Below, piece after piece: positions 54,019 to 63,241 of a stretch of DNA of 64,000 nucleotides (its first letter is position 1; the number at the start of each line of letters is the position of its first letter). Location: positions 1-64,000 of the forward strand of contig CAWDLR010000001.1 in assembly GCA_963803125.1 (NCBI GenBank). The letters run 5' to 3'. This DNA is from G963675935 sp963803125. GTDB taxonomy: Bacteria; Planctomycetota; Planctomycetia; Pirellulales; Thermoguttaceae. The notes under the pieces are model-generated. The model searched no databases. It had not been told where the DNA came from and saw only the letters and a list, made by a program, of their open reading frames with translations. A program made the position numbers and the translations under genes.

Positions 54019-55500
54019 TCAGAAACCTGAAAACTTGAAGTGATGTTCATCCCAAGGATAGGCAACACCCTCCACGGTGAGCCGATTGTCCACTTCCGAG
54101 ATCCCAATCGTATGCAGTGCCAGATCGCCGGCCTCCTGACGCACCTTCCACGTACTCACGTTGCCTTCCAGCGTTGCCACTCCGTTGCGGACGGTCACGT
54201 TGATTTTGTCAAGAGCCCACCAGGTTCCCCAATCAGAGCGAAGTCGGGACTTGATCGACTTCACCAGATACGCATCGTTCTTCCAATTTGTCCCATTTGC
54301 ATAATTCGCCTCAGACACGATGATGTTGTCGATCACGCCCTTTACACCACGAACGCGGGAGGCAATGTCGTAGGCGTGCCACCACTGAGACCACGAATGG
54401 ACTTTGCCCGTGAGTGTCGCAGTGCCATTATTGACGCTCGCACCCAGACCGAATCCGTCCGTCACGGCATCCGTATTCAGATTAAAACGGATGTCGTCCT
54501 CAATGGCCCAATCCTCTCGCTGATCCGCGCGCACAAGCAAGTTGTTCGTCACCCAGGCGACACCAACAACATTCTTGGCATCCTGCTCGGCAATCCCCTT
54601 TTCGTAATGACTGTAGACCGACCCATCTAGCGTCACATCGCCGAAGTACGTCCGAATCGTGATCTCGTTGGCCACAAGACGACTATCCTGGTCGAGCGAT
54701 TTACGCACCGCCTGCTTGAGGGCCTCGTCAGACGGCGTCTGGTTAGCGGATTTCACGCCGCGGTTGTCATACCATTCGACGGCAAGACCGTTTTTCACTT
54801 CCATCACGTTCGAGACCCAGCGCACGTCGTCAAACGCGCGGTCTTTTTCATACGCGTTGCCGACCGAACCACTGAGCGAGACTATGCCGTCCTGGACGGT
54901 GATGGTAATCGGCATGCCGACCAGGTAGGCATCGCGTCCGATCGCCGCGACAGCATCGTTCTTAATTTCTAAATCGCTGCGCGTGCTGCTCCACTTAGTG
55001 AAGATGTTATTCTTGACTTCCTTGACCCCGCGAACTTCGCTGGCCAACAGTCCGGCCTGTTGTTCTTCCGAATAACTAGCCACCGTGCCGGAAAGCGTGA
55101 CAACGCCGTCTTTACACGTGACGATGATCCCCTGCGACTTGATCACGGCGCTGTTGAGAATGCGGCGGCGTACCGCGTTGCTAATGTCCGTGTCCCAACG
55201 GAAGCTAGGCGTCACAGCGAGCTTGTCAATTACGCCCAGCACGCCGTTGATCTTCTTGGCTTCGGCGACCGCGTAAGTCTTCGTCGCGAGAGTGTTGACG
55301 TTGCCGGAGAGGGTGACAATTCCAGTTTCGGTCGCCGCAGTGATCTCTGACCCGTTTGTCCGCGGGTCTGCGAGCAAGGCGTCCTTGACATTGTAATTGA
55401 TGTCGATGTCCGGCACGGCGGCGCGCACGAGTTGTGGCGACAGAAACACCGAAATCAATGCGACGAGGACATACACATTGTGTTTTGATCGTGCGTTCAT
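54019..55500 (-). CDS. Exported protein with six BON domains
   Basis: 493 residues from ATG 55500 with AAAAGGAGCATCGCT upstream. A Sec signal (VLVALISVFLSPQLVRAAVP) precedes six BON repeats of about 70-75 residues, e.g. GIVTLSGNVNTLATKTYAVA, DGVVTLSGTVASYSEEQQAG and GTATLTGKVHSWSQWWHAYD. OsmY-like proteins are periplasmic chaperone or membrane-binding stress proteins. Six repeats is longer than the usual two or three. Lies between rpiB and YfdX genes. Confidence 0.85.
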   Translation of the reverse strand: MNARSKHNVYVLVALISVFLSPQLVRAAVPDIDINYNVKDALLADPRTNGSEITAATETGIVTLSGNVNTLATKTYAVAEAKKINGVLGVIDKLAVTPSFRWDTDISNAVRRRILNSAVIKSQGIIVTCKDGVVTLSGTVASYSEEQQAGLLASEVRGVKEVKNNIFTKWSSTRSDLEIKNDAVAAIGRDAYLVGMPITITVQDGIVSLSGSVGNAYEKDRAFDDVRWVSNVMEVKNGLAVEWYDNRGVKSANQTPSDEALKQAVRKSLDQDSRLVANEITIRTYFGDVTLDGSVYSHYEKGIAEQDAKNVVGVAWVTNNLLVRADQREDWAIEDDIRFNLNTDAVTDGFGLGASVNNGTATLTGKVHSWSQWWHAYDIASRVRGVKGVIDNIIVSEANYANGTNWKNDAYLVKSIKSRLRSDWGTWWALDKINVTVRNGVATLEGNVSTWKVRQEAGDLALHTIGISEVDNRLTVEGVAYPWDEHHFKFSGF

Positions 55501-55678
55501 AGCGATGCTCCTTTTACGGGTTGATAGAAAGAACTCTACACATTTGCATTGGTCGCTACCGCGACGCACGCCTGCGCCTCACAAGGCCGCTCGGCCGTCG
55601 AGTTCATTTACCACTCGATCGTCGCCTATTTCACCGACCAACCCATCCCTCCTGCCTCTGTATCCGCGGCCGCGCACC

Positions 55679-56710
55679 TCACTTCTTCTTCGGGGCGGGT
55701 TGGTTCGTGTCCAGCTTCCTTGCGCCTTGCCACAGTTCTTGAAGGGCTTTTCCGGTTTGCTCTCCTCCCTTCACGACATCGATTGCGTCGATCATGCCAA
55801 TCAGGTGCTTGGCTTGGTCTTGTTGGCTCATGTTTCCGCTGTTGACGACCTCCTGAAGAGCAGTTTTCGCTTTTCCGATTCTGGTCGTGGCAGCTTTGGG
55901 ATTTTTGGCAGCCCAATCCTGCGTCGCAAGCCAGATTTCACGGGCAGCCACGCTTGCCGGATCCACAACGTCAAAATCAACGAACATGACACCATCCACT
56001 GCGGTGGTCAGCGCTTCGCTGGCTTCTTTGGTTTTGCCCTTGTCCAGGTATTCCTCGGCCAACTCGACCCATCGGGACACGTGAGAAACGGATAGGTCTA
56101 CCGCCCTGAAGTCCAGGGATTCCTCAACCTCTTCCAACGATTGCTTCGCCTTCGCTGCTCCCTTTTCTTTTTCCTTTGCCAAAGTTTCCTTGGCCTGCTT
56201 CGTGTGCTCCTTGGCCTTTCCTTCCGGCAGCACATCATAAAGCTGGTCGAGAGAGGCCATGATGGTGACCAGATCCTGCCGGACTTCCGTGGTGTCGAGG
56301 TACGACAGGTTTGTCTTGGCGACCTGGATGTGGTCGATGACTTTCACCGTGGGCAAGATCTCCTTGAGAATGGCGAGAAGAGTTTCTGCCTGCTCCACGT
56401 TCTTCTTGGCCCCGTCAACGTTCTTTGCCCCGATCTCTTGCTGCGCCCTAGCGATATGCACCAGCGCCTTTATGGCGATGGACGAGACCTTCGCCTGATC
56501 CTGCGGGGTGATGGACCTGCCCGGAGTCAGGTCCACATTCTCTAGAATTCGTGGCTTGGGCTGTTCCTTTTGGGCAGACTTCGCGGCATCTTTGTCCGTC
56601 GCTTTAGCTTCCTTGTCGTTGGCTTTAGCGATCTGATTACAGCCGATGACGAGGCCCAGAGCGCCTACCACAGCAAGGACGATGCCAGCGCTACACATTT
56701 GCTTTCTCAT
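55679..56710 (-). CDS. YfdX-family lipoprotein (first of tandem pair)
   Basis: 343 residues from ATG 56710. A lipoprotein signal with lipobox ALGLVIGC is followed by a charged linker and a YfdX-like helical region (AKVSSIAIKALVHIARAQQE, LSYLDTTEVRQDLVTIMASL). YfdX in enterobacteria responds to acid and drug stress with a chaperone-like role; that is known of the family. The neighbour at 56907-57914 is very similar, a recent duplication. Tail QPAPKKK. Confidence 0.75.
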   Translation of the reverse strand: MRKQMCSAGIVLAVVGALGLVIGCNQIAKANDKEAKATDKDAAKSAQKEQPKPRILENVDLTPGRSITPQDQAKVSSIAIKALVHIARAQQEIGAKNVDGAKKNVEQAETLLAILKEILPTVKVIDHIQVAKTNLSYLDTTEVRQDLVTIMASLDQLYDVLPEGKAKEHTKQAKETLAKEKEKGAAKAKQSLEEVEESLDFRAVDLSVSHVSRWVELAEEYLDKGKTKEASEALTTAVDGVMFVDFDVVDPASVAAREIWLATQDWAAKNPKAATTRIGKAKTALQEVVNSGNMSQQDQAKHLIGMIDAIDVVKGGEQTGKALQELWQGARKLDTNQPAPKKK

Positions 56711-56828
56711 GTTTGAATCTCCTTCGATCACAGGATTAACGGAACGATTGAACAAACGAATGTTTGTCGCGCCGGGCGACAACATCTAATTTTCCTAATC
56801 TTCCCAAGGTTCATCGCCAATGCAATCC

Positions 56829-56898
56829 CGGCAAACGCCGGTTCTTGCCTCGCAGAATCCACTACCCCCTGCGCAGCCCACGACACCCGCGTTTGCCG
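56829..56898 (+). repeat. 10-base inverted repeat between the YfdX-like genes
   Basis: CGGCAAACGC (56829-56838) and GCGTTTGCCG (56889-56898) are exact complements with a 50-base gap. Possibly a rearrangement mark of the tandem duplication or a stem in the transcript; nothing else supports a role. Confidence 0.35.
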
Positions 56899-56906
56899 AA
56901 AGAGCG

Positions 56907-57914
56907 TCACTTCTTCTTCGGGACGGGTTGGTTCGTGTCCAGCTTTTTTGCGCCTTGCCACACTTCTTGAAGGGACTTTCCGGTTTCGTCTCCTCCCTTC
57001 ACGACATCAATCGCGTCGATCATGCCAATCAGGTGCTTGGCTTGGTCTTGTTGGCTCATGCTACCGCTGTTGACGACCTCCTGCAGAGCAGTTTTCGCTT
57101 TTCCGATTCTGGTCGCGGTAGCTTTGGGGTTTTTGGCAGCCCAATCCTGCGTCGCAAGCCAGATTTCACGGGCAGCCACGCTTGCCGGATCCACAACGTC
57201 AAAATCAACGAACATGACACCGTCCACCGCGGCGGTCAGCGATTCGCCGGCTTCTTTGGTTTTGCCCTTGTCCAGGTATTCCTCGGCCAACTCGACCCAC
57301 CGGGATACATGTGAAACGGATAGGTCTACCGCGCTAAAGTCCAGGGATTCCTCGACCGCTTCCAGCGCCTCCTTCGCCTTTGCGGCTCCCTTCTCTTTCT
57401 CCTTCGTTAACGCTTCCTTAGCCTGCTTCGTGTGCTCCCTTGCCTTTCCTTCCGGCAGCACGTCATAAAGTTGGTCCAAGGAAGCCGTGATGGTGACCAG
57501 ATCCTGCCGGACTTCCGTGGTGTCGAGGTACGACAGGTTCGTCCTGGCGACCTGAATGTGATCGATGACTTTTACGCTGGGCAAAACCTCCTTGAGAATG
57601 GCCATGAGAGTTTCTGCCTGCTCCACGTCCTTCTTGGCCCCGTCAACGTTCTTTGCCTCGATCTCTTGCTGCGCCCTGGCAATGTGAACCAGTGCCTTCA
57701 TGGCGATGGACGAGACCTTCGCCTGATCCAGCGGGGCAATCGAGTTCCCAGAAGTCATGTCCACTTTCTCCAGAATCCGTGGTTTCGGCTGTTCCTTTTG
57801 GGCCGATTCCGTGGCTTCCTTGTCCTTGGCTTGCTCGTGATTACAGCCAATAACCAAGCCCAGAGTGCCTACCACGGCAAGAACCATGCCAACGATACGT
57901 ATTTGCTTTCTCAT
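56907..57914 (-). CDS. YfdX-family lipoprotein (second of tandem pair)
   Basis: 335 residues from ATG 57914. Lipobox TLGLVIGC and the same YfdX helices (AKVSSIAMKALVHIARAQQE) as the first copy; long stretches are identical in both proteins and the DNA. The N-terminal linker is shorter. Both are outer-face or periplasmic lipoproteins by their signal. It lies next to a DUF1269 stress protein. Confidence 0.75.
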   Translation of the reverse strand: MRKQIRIVGMVLAVVGTLGLVIGCNHEQAKDKEATESAQKEQPKPRILEKVDMTSGNSIAPLDQAKVSSIAMKALVHIARAQQEIEAKNVDGAKKDVEQAETLMAILKEVLPSVKVIDHIQVARTNLSYLDTTEVRQDLVTITASLDQLYDVLPEGKAREHTKQAKEALTKEKEKGAAKAKEALEAVEESLDFSAVDLSVSHVSRWVELAEEYLDKGKTKEAGESLTAAVDGVMFVDFDVVDPASVAAREIWLATQDWAAKNPKATATRIGKAKTALQEVVNSGSMSQQDQAKHLIGMIDAIDVVKGGDETGKSLQEVWQGAKKLDTNQPVPKKK

Positions 57915-57992
57915 GTTTGTATCTCCTTCGATCACAGGGTTAAGTTACATCATGTTGGGAGCATGATAGAATCGTTGCCTATGTTCCTGAAG

Positions 57993-58526
57993 TTACACGC
58001 CGACGGCAGCCGGTTCGGCATGGATCGTCGTTTCCGTCGCCTGAGTGTTATCCAAACGTTCCTTGGCGCGTTCCACTTCCTGCGGCGTTCCGTGGAGGAC
58101 CAGGAGGAACTTGCCAGCCTTCACCTTAGCCTCGTATTGCAGGACGCTGTTCTTCGGAATGCCGATGCTGTAAAGTCCCGCGCCGAGGGCGGTGAGCCCT
58201 CCCGTCACGAGGGCGCCTTCGAGCGCGCCGACGATCCACGTCACGAGCGGTCCCGCCACGAGCAGCGGACCAACGCCCGGCACGAAGAAGAACGCCCAAC
58301 CAAACAGCATTCCCCAAAGGCCGCCCCAGAACGCCCCCAGTTTTCCCCAATACATCATGCGATCGCCGGCGTTGTAATACCCGACGACATGCTCATCCGT
58401 GTGATAATCCCTGCCGACGATCGACAGCTTCTTCATATCGAAGCCGCTCTCTTGGAGTTCGCGAACAGCGTCCTCAGCTTGCGTGTGAGATTCAAAAATA
58501 GCGACCACGGAGTTCTTGTTGGACAT
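57993..58526 (-). CDS. DUF1269/YflT-type general stress protein
   Basis: 177 residues. VVAIFESHTQAEDAVRELQE, then SGFDMKKLSIVGRDYHTDEH form a ferredoxin-like start as in YflT-type proteins, followed by a Gly-rich TM hairpin (GKLGAFWGGLWGMLFGWAFF) and a C-terminal KVKAGKFLLVLHGTPQEVER domain. Members are heat and general stress proteins of unknown mechanism. Confidence 0.75.
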   Translation of the reverse strand: MSNKNSVVAIFESHTQAEDAVRELQESGFDMKKLSIVGRDYHTDEHVVGYYNAGDRMMYWGKLGAFWGGLWGMLFGWAFFFVPGVGPLLVAGPLVTWIVGALEGALVTGGLTALGAGLYSIGIPKNSVLQYEAKVKAGKFLLVLHGTPQEVERAKERLDNTQATETTIHAEPAAVGV

Positions 58527-58578
58527 GATCTGTTTCCGTATTTTGCTTGGGTGAACAGAAAAAAACGTTTTCAGTTGT

Positions 58579-58821
58579 TCATTTCACTCCCGATGCGCGA
58601 TGCTTCTTCGGCAATGATTCGTGTCGTTGGATGATTTTACGGGCACGGTCGGCGTCTCGTGCCCGAACGAGCACGCCAATTTCCAGGATCTCCGAGAGTC
58701 CAGCCTGACGCTCTCCATCCAACTCGCACGATATGCCCTCGCCCCGCAGGGCTTCCTTGATGATTTCTGCTTGATAGGGGTCATTGAGCGTGTACACGGT
58801 CACGGGGTCGTCAGCTTCCAT
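58579..58821 (-). CDS. DUF2007 signal-transducer-like protein
   Basis: 80 residues from ATG 58821 with AGAGAGGAAACAACG upstream. VTVYTLNDPYQAEIIKEALR, then GEGISCELDGERQAG and ARDADRARKIIQRHES match the DUF2007 layout (strand-helix-strand-helix). The family is called a putative signal transducer; the ligand is unknown. Confidence 0.7.
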   Translation of the reverse strand: MEADDPVTVYTLNDPYQAEIIKEALRGEGISCELDGERQAGLSEILEIGVLVRARDADRARKIIQRHESLPKKHRASGVK

Positions 58822-58836
58822 CGCGTTGTTTCCTCT

Positions 58837-59106
58837 CTATCCTTGTGACTTCACGCCGTCGTCCGGCAGGTATGCAATTGCAAGCTTTACCACGTGGGGG
58901 TAGATCTCAAGAATGACGACCTCGGTGGTGCTGTTGATCCGTATTCGGTCGCCTGATCGGCGTTCCACAACAAGCATCCGGCATCCGTCTTGACGAGAGA
59001 CGTAGTAGCTATGGGCCTTGCCGTTGGCTGTGGGCAAGCCGTCGCCGACTTCACATGAAAAGCACCTCGCGTCAAATTCAGAAGGTTGGGGCATGGTTGC
59101 GGTCAT
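58837..59106 (-). CDS. CsrA-like protein lacking the conserved Arg44 end
   Basis: 89 residues from ATG 59106, or 46 from ATG 58977 where MLVVERRSGDRIRINSTTEV begins exactly as CsrA. Strands TEVVILEIYPHVVKLAIAYL match CsrA strands 2-4, but the end is DDGVKSQG without the R-x-E-V helix (Arg44 region) needed for RNA binding. It overlaps a canonical csrA (59078-59278) and could be a partner or decoy of CsrA. Confidence 0.55.
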   Translation of the reverse strand: MTATMPQPSEFDARCFSCEVGDGLPTANGKAHSYYVSRQDGCRMLVVERRSGDRIRINSTTEVVILEIYPHVVKLAIAYLPDDGVKSQG

Positions 59107-59278
59107 CCCTACGGTCATTGATTCGTCGGTACACTTCTTCACGGTGGATCGTTACTCCTCGCGGGCCGGAAATCCCCAACTTGACCTGTCCTTTCCGGAT
59201 TTCCAGCACCGCGACCTCAACCGTGGCGGCGATGCGAATCGCTTCTCCACGTTTGCGAGTCAGTACAAGCATGCTCAC
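59078..59278 (-). CDS. csrA: Carbon storage regulator
   Basis: 66 residues, the usual length. MLVLTRKRGEAIRIAATVEV, VLEIRKGQVKLGIS and GVTIHREEVYRRI contain the RNA-binding Arg and the HREEV helix. CsrA binds GGA-bearing mRNA leaders and controls glycogen and acetate metabolism, so its place in a glycogen-to-acetate island is notable. Directly upstream of the CsrA-like gene on the same strand. Confidence 0.9.
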   Translation of the reverse strand: MSMLVLTRKRGEAIRIAATVEVAVLEIRKGQVKLGISGPRGVTIHREEVYRRINDRRDDRNHAPTF

Positions 59279-59354
59279 GTCCTGGCAAAAGTCGTCCGCT
59301 CTCCGGAACCGACATCCTCAATCGAATCACACAAACAGGTAGCCGCAAACCAAC

Positions 59355-59645
59355 TCAGGCAGACCCCGGCGGTGCGGCAACCTCCAGTCGGTTGTTGACC
59401 TCCTCGGCGCCGTCCAGTCGGCGTATCAACTCCTGGGCAATCTGCTTCAGGTAGAAGCTCGATACGCGCCCCCTCAGCGTGAGGACGCCTTCGTGGAAAT
59501 TGCACGAAACAAGGTGCAACTCGTGGTAACCCGACCTTCGCAGTCTTGCCTGTGCCTCCGCCTGAACCACCCGCTTTTCCTTTGATATCTCACGTTCGTG
59601 CTCCACGATTGGGAGCAATCGCGTTCCTCCCTGGTTCTCCGCCAT
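59355..59645 (-). CDS. Single BON-domain protein
   Basis: 96 residues. Charged N-terminus followed by one BON unit (LVSCNFHEGVLTLRGRVSSF, YLKQIAQELIRRLDGAEEVN). No signal peptide. The third BON protein of the island. ATG 59645. Confidence 0.6.
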   Translation of the reverse strand: MAENQGGTRLLPIVEHEREISKEKRVVQAEAQARLRRSGYHELHLVSCNFHEGVLTLRGRVSSFYLKQIAQELIRRLDGAEEVNNRLEVAAPPGSA

Positions 59646-59681
59646 GATACGTCTCCATCTGCAAATCCGTATACCGAATGT

Positions 59682-59945
59682 TCAAACGCCCTTCACAGAA
59701 TCAATGGCCTCGAAATACTCTGGGCCAAATCGAAACCGGAGCGCTTCCAACGCGGTTAGCCACCGCTCTTCGTTTGGAAAAGCGAAGCAGCAGTCATGGA
59801 CCTCCACGCCGCCATAATCGGCCGCGACTCGGCACAATTCCCACGCGTCTTCACGGGCCGTTGGTGAAACCTTCAGCCGGATGCAATAGCGGCCCACTCT
59901 CGAACGCGAGGTCAGTGCGTCTCGCTCGACTGTCGAAGCAATCAT
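59682..59945 (-). CDS. Hypothetical protein with ELCRVAxxYGGV motif
   Basis: 87 residues from ATG 59945. RYCIRLKVSPTAREDAWELC, then RVAADYGGVEVHDCCFAFPN and RWLTALEALRFRFGPEYFEA. The Cys pair and the YGGV turn recur in the short frame at 53805-53960. No family recognised. Confidence 0.5.
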   Translation of the reverse strand: MIASTVERDALTSRSRVGRYCIRLKVSPTAREDAWELCRVAADYGGVEVHDCCFAFPNEERWLTALEALRFRFGPEYFEAIDSVKGV

Positions 59946-59971
59946 CGGCTGCCCTCCTCAATCATTGTTCG

Positions 59972-60391
59972 TCACATACTTTCTTCCAACGGTCGTCGCC
60001 TATCTTCTGTACTGCGCAGCAGCCTAATACCAAGCTCCACGCCAATGCGGTCCAACAGATCCTCCTTGCGAACGGGCTTTGGGAAACAGTTGCAGGGCGC
60101 CACTCCAGTTCGCATCGAAAGCACTCCCGGGGGCGCATCTCCCATGACGAGAATAAACGGCTTCCGGCGGACCGGCAGGCCATCGTTCAATCGCGCGATC
60201 ACCCCGTCGCCGCCGCCCCAGGGGATTTCCAGGGCGATCACAAGTGCGTCCGGTTCCAGGGCCACGACTTCTGCCAGACATCCAAGGCCATCTGACGCCG
60301 CTGCCACCAAGAAACCGTTACTGGAAAAGAAACGCCGGAGTTCGCCACGGCGACGCATATCATTGTCGGCGATAAGTAGTATTGCGTCCAT
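59972..60391 (-). CDS. Receiver-like protein without the phospho-acceptor Asp
   Basis: 139 residues with a response-regulator fold: AILLIADNDMRRRGELRRFF at strand 1, LEPDALVIALEIPWGGGDGV at strand 3 and FPKPVRKEDL with the conserved Lys. The expected phospho-Asp in the DxxxPxxxG pattern reads A (IALEIP), so classical phosphorylation is unlikely. No output domain. It could be a stand-alone pseudo-receiver regulating a partner; inference. Confidence 0.65.
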   Translation of the reverse strand: MDAILLIADNDMRRRGELRRFFSSNGFLVAAASDGLGCLAEVVALEPDALVIALEIPWGGGDGVIARLNDGLPVRRKPFILVMGDAPPGVLSMRTGVAPCNCFPKPVRKEDLLDRIGVELGIRLLRSTEDRRRPLEESM

Positions 60392-60908
60392 CGCAGGCTT
60401 CGCAGCTTTGATCCCAGGCTATGCCGGATTGATTGTGTGGCATCCCTGCGACACATAGACCGTTTCCCTCCGGTCGCCCCTTCCGCCCCACATGCGCCGC
60501 ACGAAGCAAACATCGCGTGGCTCCTATTCTGCTTGTCGCATTGGGCGTGACGTTTAATCTTCGCATGGTTCGCCGCCAATACAATCGGGATGAATACGAT
60601 TCCGGCATAGCAGACTCCACCACCCCTTTTTGCTGGGCGACGACGCGGACCGGGGATCGTCTCAAGGGCACATTCTGAAAGCGAAAGCCGTTTGACACTC
60701 TTGGAGCCCTACGGGTCTTGGGTAAGATGAGGCTCCGTCCACGATTCCCTGTTAGCAGCAAGGGCTTGCAACGCACTAACCCCGTCGGGTTCGACGTAAA
60801 TAGTGTCAAGCTCAAGAGTTGCGATTTGAGACGATCCTTGCGGACCGTTATGAATTCCGTCCTGCAACGGGCCTTGTCTTGCCGGTCCCGCCTCCGCCGC
60901 TGTCCCTT
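60392..60908 (+). other. Interval without a recognisable gene
   Basis: No frame on either strand shows known motifs. Short Cys/His-poor frames with low coding likelihood are present. It separates the minus-strand run from the plus-strand sensor gene. Confidence 0.4.
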
Positions 60909-60937
60909 TTGTGCAGGGCGTCGGCGCTCGTTATAAT
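60909..60937 (+). promoter_or_regulatory. Promoter of the sensor gene
   Basis: TTGTGC (60909-60914), 17-base spacer and a perfect TATAAT (60932-60937), 63 bases before ATG 61001. Confidence 0.55.
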
Positions 60938-61000
60938 TGGGGCACGTGGTTCCGCCGCCTGTGGCGGATCGGCAGACAAAACGATTTTGGAGCATGGCCA

Positions 61001-61714
61001 ATGAATTGGTCGTTCGGCAGAGCATCCACGCTGGCTTTCGTGCTGATCTTCGCGGTCATGGTAGCCAACGGCGCGTTGGACTACTGGAACACCATGCGTC
61101 TGCGCCAGCAGGAGAAGATGTTGGAGCAGACGATCGAGTTTCACGGGCAGAAGGAGGAGATGGATCGGCTGGCCACGCAGAGACGAGCGGCAACTGTAAG
61201 CTACACAATCGCGATGATCGCCAGCGGCGCGGGATTGCTGTTAGGGCTGATCGTCGTTGGCCTGGCCTGTCACCTGACGCGCCGCGAGTTGCTGGCCCGC
61301 GGTCGCGCGGAGGAGGGGTTGCGACGGCTAAACCAGACGCTGGAGCAACGCGTCGCCGAACGAACCAAGGCGATCCAAATGCTCCACGACGCCGCCACAA
61401 TGGCCAATCTAGCGCAAAACACCGAGCAGGCCATTGAATACTGTCTCCGGCGGGTAGCGATGTACGACGGATGGTGCTTCGGGCACGCGCTAATGGCCGC
61501 CGCCGACAACCCCGACGAGTTGATACCCGCGCATGCCTGCTACGCCGAAGATCCGAATCGCTTCCGCCATTTTCGCGAGGTGACGGTCGGGATTCGACTT
61601 CGCCGCGGCCAGGGCTTGCCCGGACGCGTCTTTGCCAGCGGCAATCGCATGGGCCAAAGGGTGTTCGCTATTCTGCTCGACGGAAGCAGCAAACCTCAGT
61701 ACCTCTGTTTCTGA
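61001..61714 (+). pseudogene. Truncated membrane sensor (TM, coiled coil, GAF), output end lost
   Basis: ATG 61001 with GGAGCATGGCCA. Two TM segments (STLAFVLIFAVMVANGALDY and SYTIAMIASGAGLLLGLIVV) flank a periplasmic part, then a coiled coil (LRRLNQTLEQRVAERTKAIQ) and most of a GAF domain (IRLRRGQGLPGRVFASGN). After about 61636 the frame is antisense to the metal ATPase and stops at 61714. A histidine kinase would follow in the normal gene; it is missing here. Confidence 0.65.
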
Positions 61715-63241
61715 GAGTCGTCCGAGCGGTATTACGTCGGTCAAACGGGGCTTACCTTCGGTGAGGGTGCCCGTCTTGTCAACGACCACAGTATCAACCT
61801 TCTCCAGCCTCTCCAACGTGGCCGCGTCCTTGATGAGTACCCCGTCTTTCGCTCCACGCCCCACGCCGACCATGATCGACATCGGCGTAGCCAACCCGAG
61901 GGCACAGGGGCAAGCGATAATCAACACTGCTACCGCGTTGACCAGGGCGTATGCTAGCGCGGGCTGTTTCGGGGCAAACCAAGCCCAGACGACGAACGTA
62001 AGCAGCGCCACACCCACCACGGTGGGCACAAAATAGGATGCCACCATGTCGGCGAGTCGCTGAATGGGGGCGCGACTTCGTTGGGCGTCGGCGACCATCT
62101 CGACGATCTGCGAGAGCATCGTGTCTTTTCCGACCCGCTCGGCCCGCATGAGAAAAGCGCCGGTCTGATTCACTGTGCCGCCAATCACCGTGTCACCCTG
62201 GGCTTTTTCGATCGGGATGGCCTCGCCAGTAATCATCGACTCATCGACGCTGCTTCTTCCTTCAGTCACTTCTCCATCCACGGAGATTTTATCGCCGGGG
62301 ACGACGCGAAGGATGTTGCCTAGTCGCACTTGTTGAAGGGGAATCACTCGCTCCTGATCGTGTTCAATGAGACGAGCGGTGGGAGGGGCCAGTGAAAGCA
62401 GTTCCTTGAGTGCGCTTCCCGTGCGGCGTCGCGCGCGACCCTCCAAGACCTGGCCGAGTAGAACCAAGGCCGTAATCACTGCCGCCGCTTCAAAATAGAC
62501 TTCTATTTGTCCCCCATGACGAAATGCTTCCGGGATGATGCCGGGAAACAGCAGAACGATGACGCTGTAAAAATAGGCCGCCCCTGTGCCCAGCGCGATC
62601 AGCGTGAACATGTTGAGGTTCCAAGTGACAAGGGACCTCCACGCGCGTTGGAAGAATGGCCAGCCCGCCCAAAGCACAACGGGAGTGCTCAAGAAGAACT
62701 CAATCCAAAGGATCAGCTTGTGTCCAATCCACCTATCCAACGGCACGCCAGTCATCGGCAGCATCGCCAACAGAAGAACAGGCAGTCCCAGGGCCACCGA
62801 TACCGAGAGCCTTTGGCTCAAAGCACGCAACTCAGGATCGTTCTCTTCCTGGCCAGACTCACCCCGCTCCGCTTCCAGGCCCATGCCACATTTCGGGCAA
62901 CTCCCTGGCTGATCCTGTCGGACCTCCGCGTGCATCGGACAGGTGTAGACGACTCTTTCCTCTGCGGACAAGCTGGCATCCCGTTCCAACGCCATTCCGC
63001 ATTTCGGGCACGCGCCCGGCTGGTCTGAGACGACGCCAGGACACATGGGACAATAATACATGCCCGTTGCAGATGGTTTGGCCTGCACTATGTTCTCGCG
63101 TGCGCCAGTGGGAGACGGGGCTTGGGCGAGAAATGCCCGCCGGCAGTGCTCACTGCAAAAGTAGAAGACATGGCCGTCGCGCTGAGCCCGCAGTCCCGAC
63201 GACTCATCGACAGCCATGCCGCATATAGGGTCCTTGGCCAT
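61490..63241 (-). pseudogene. Copper/heavy-metal P1B-ATPase truncated after the phosphorylation site
   Basis: ATG 63241 with GGAGGCTGGAC upstream. YHS-type motif MAKDPICGMAVD, then two metal-binding CPMxP/CPKCGM modules (YYCPMCPGVV and YTCPMHAEVR each followed by CPKCGM), TM helices, CPCALGLATP, TGEAIP, and DKTGTLTEGKP with Asp488. The protein fits its family to SVEQNSEHPLAHAI near residue 530. The rest of the frame (to 61490) is antisense to the sensor gene. The GDGINDAP hinge domain is absent, so the pump should be inactive. Confidence 0.8.

Noticed and set aside
60360..61025. 221-residue minus-strand frame upstream of the receiver-like gene
   Set aside because: No motif, high Arg/Ser content typical of shadow frames, overlaps the promoter of the sensor gene.
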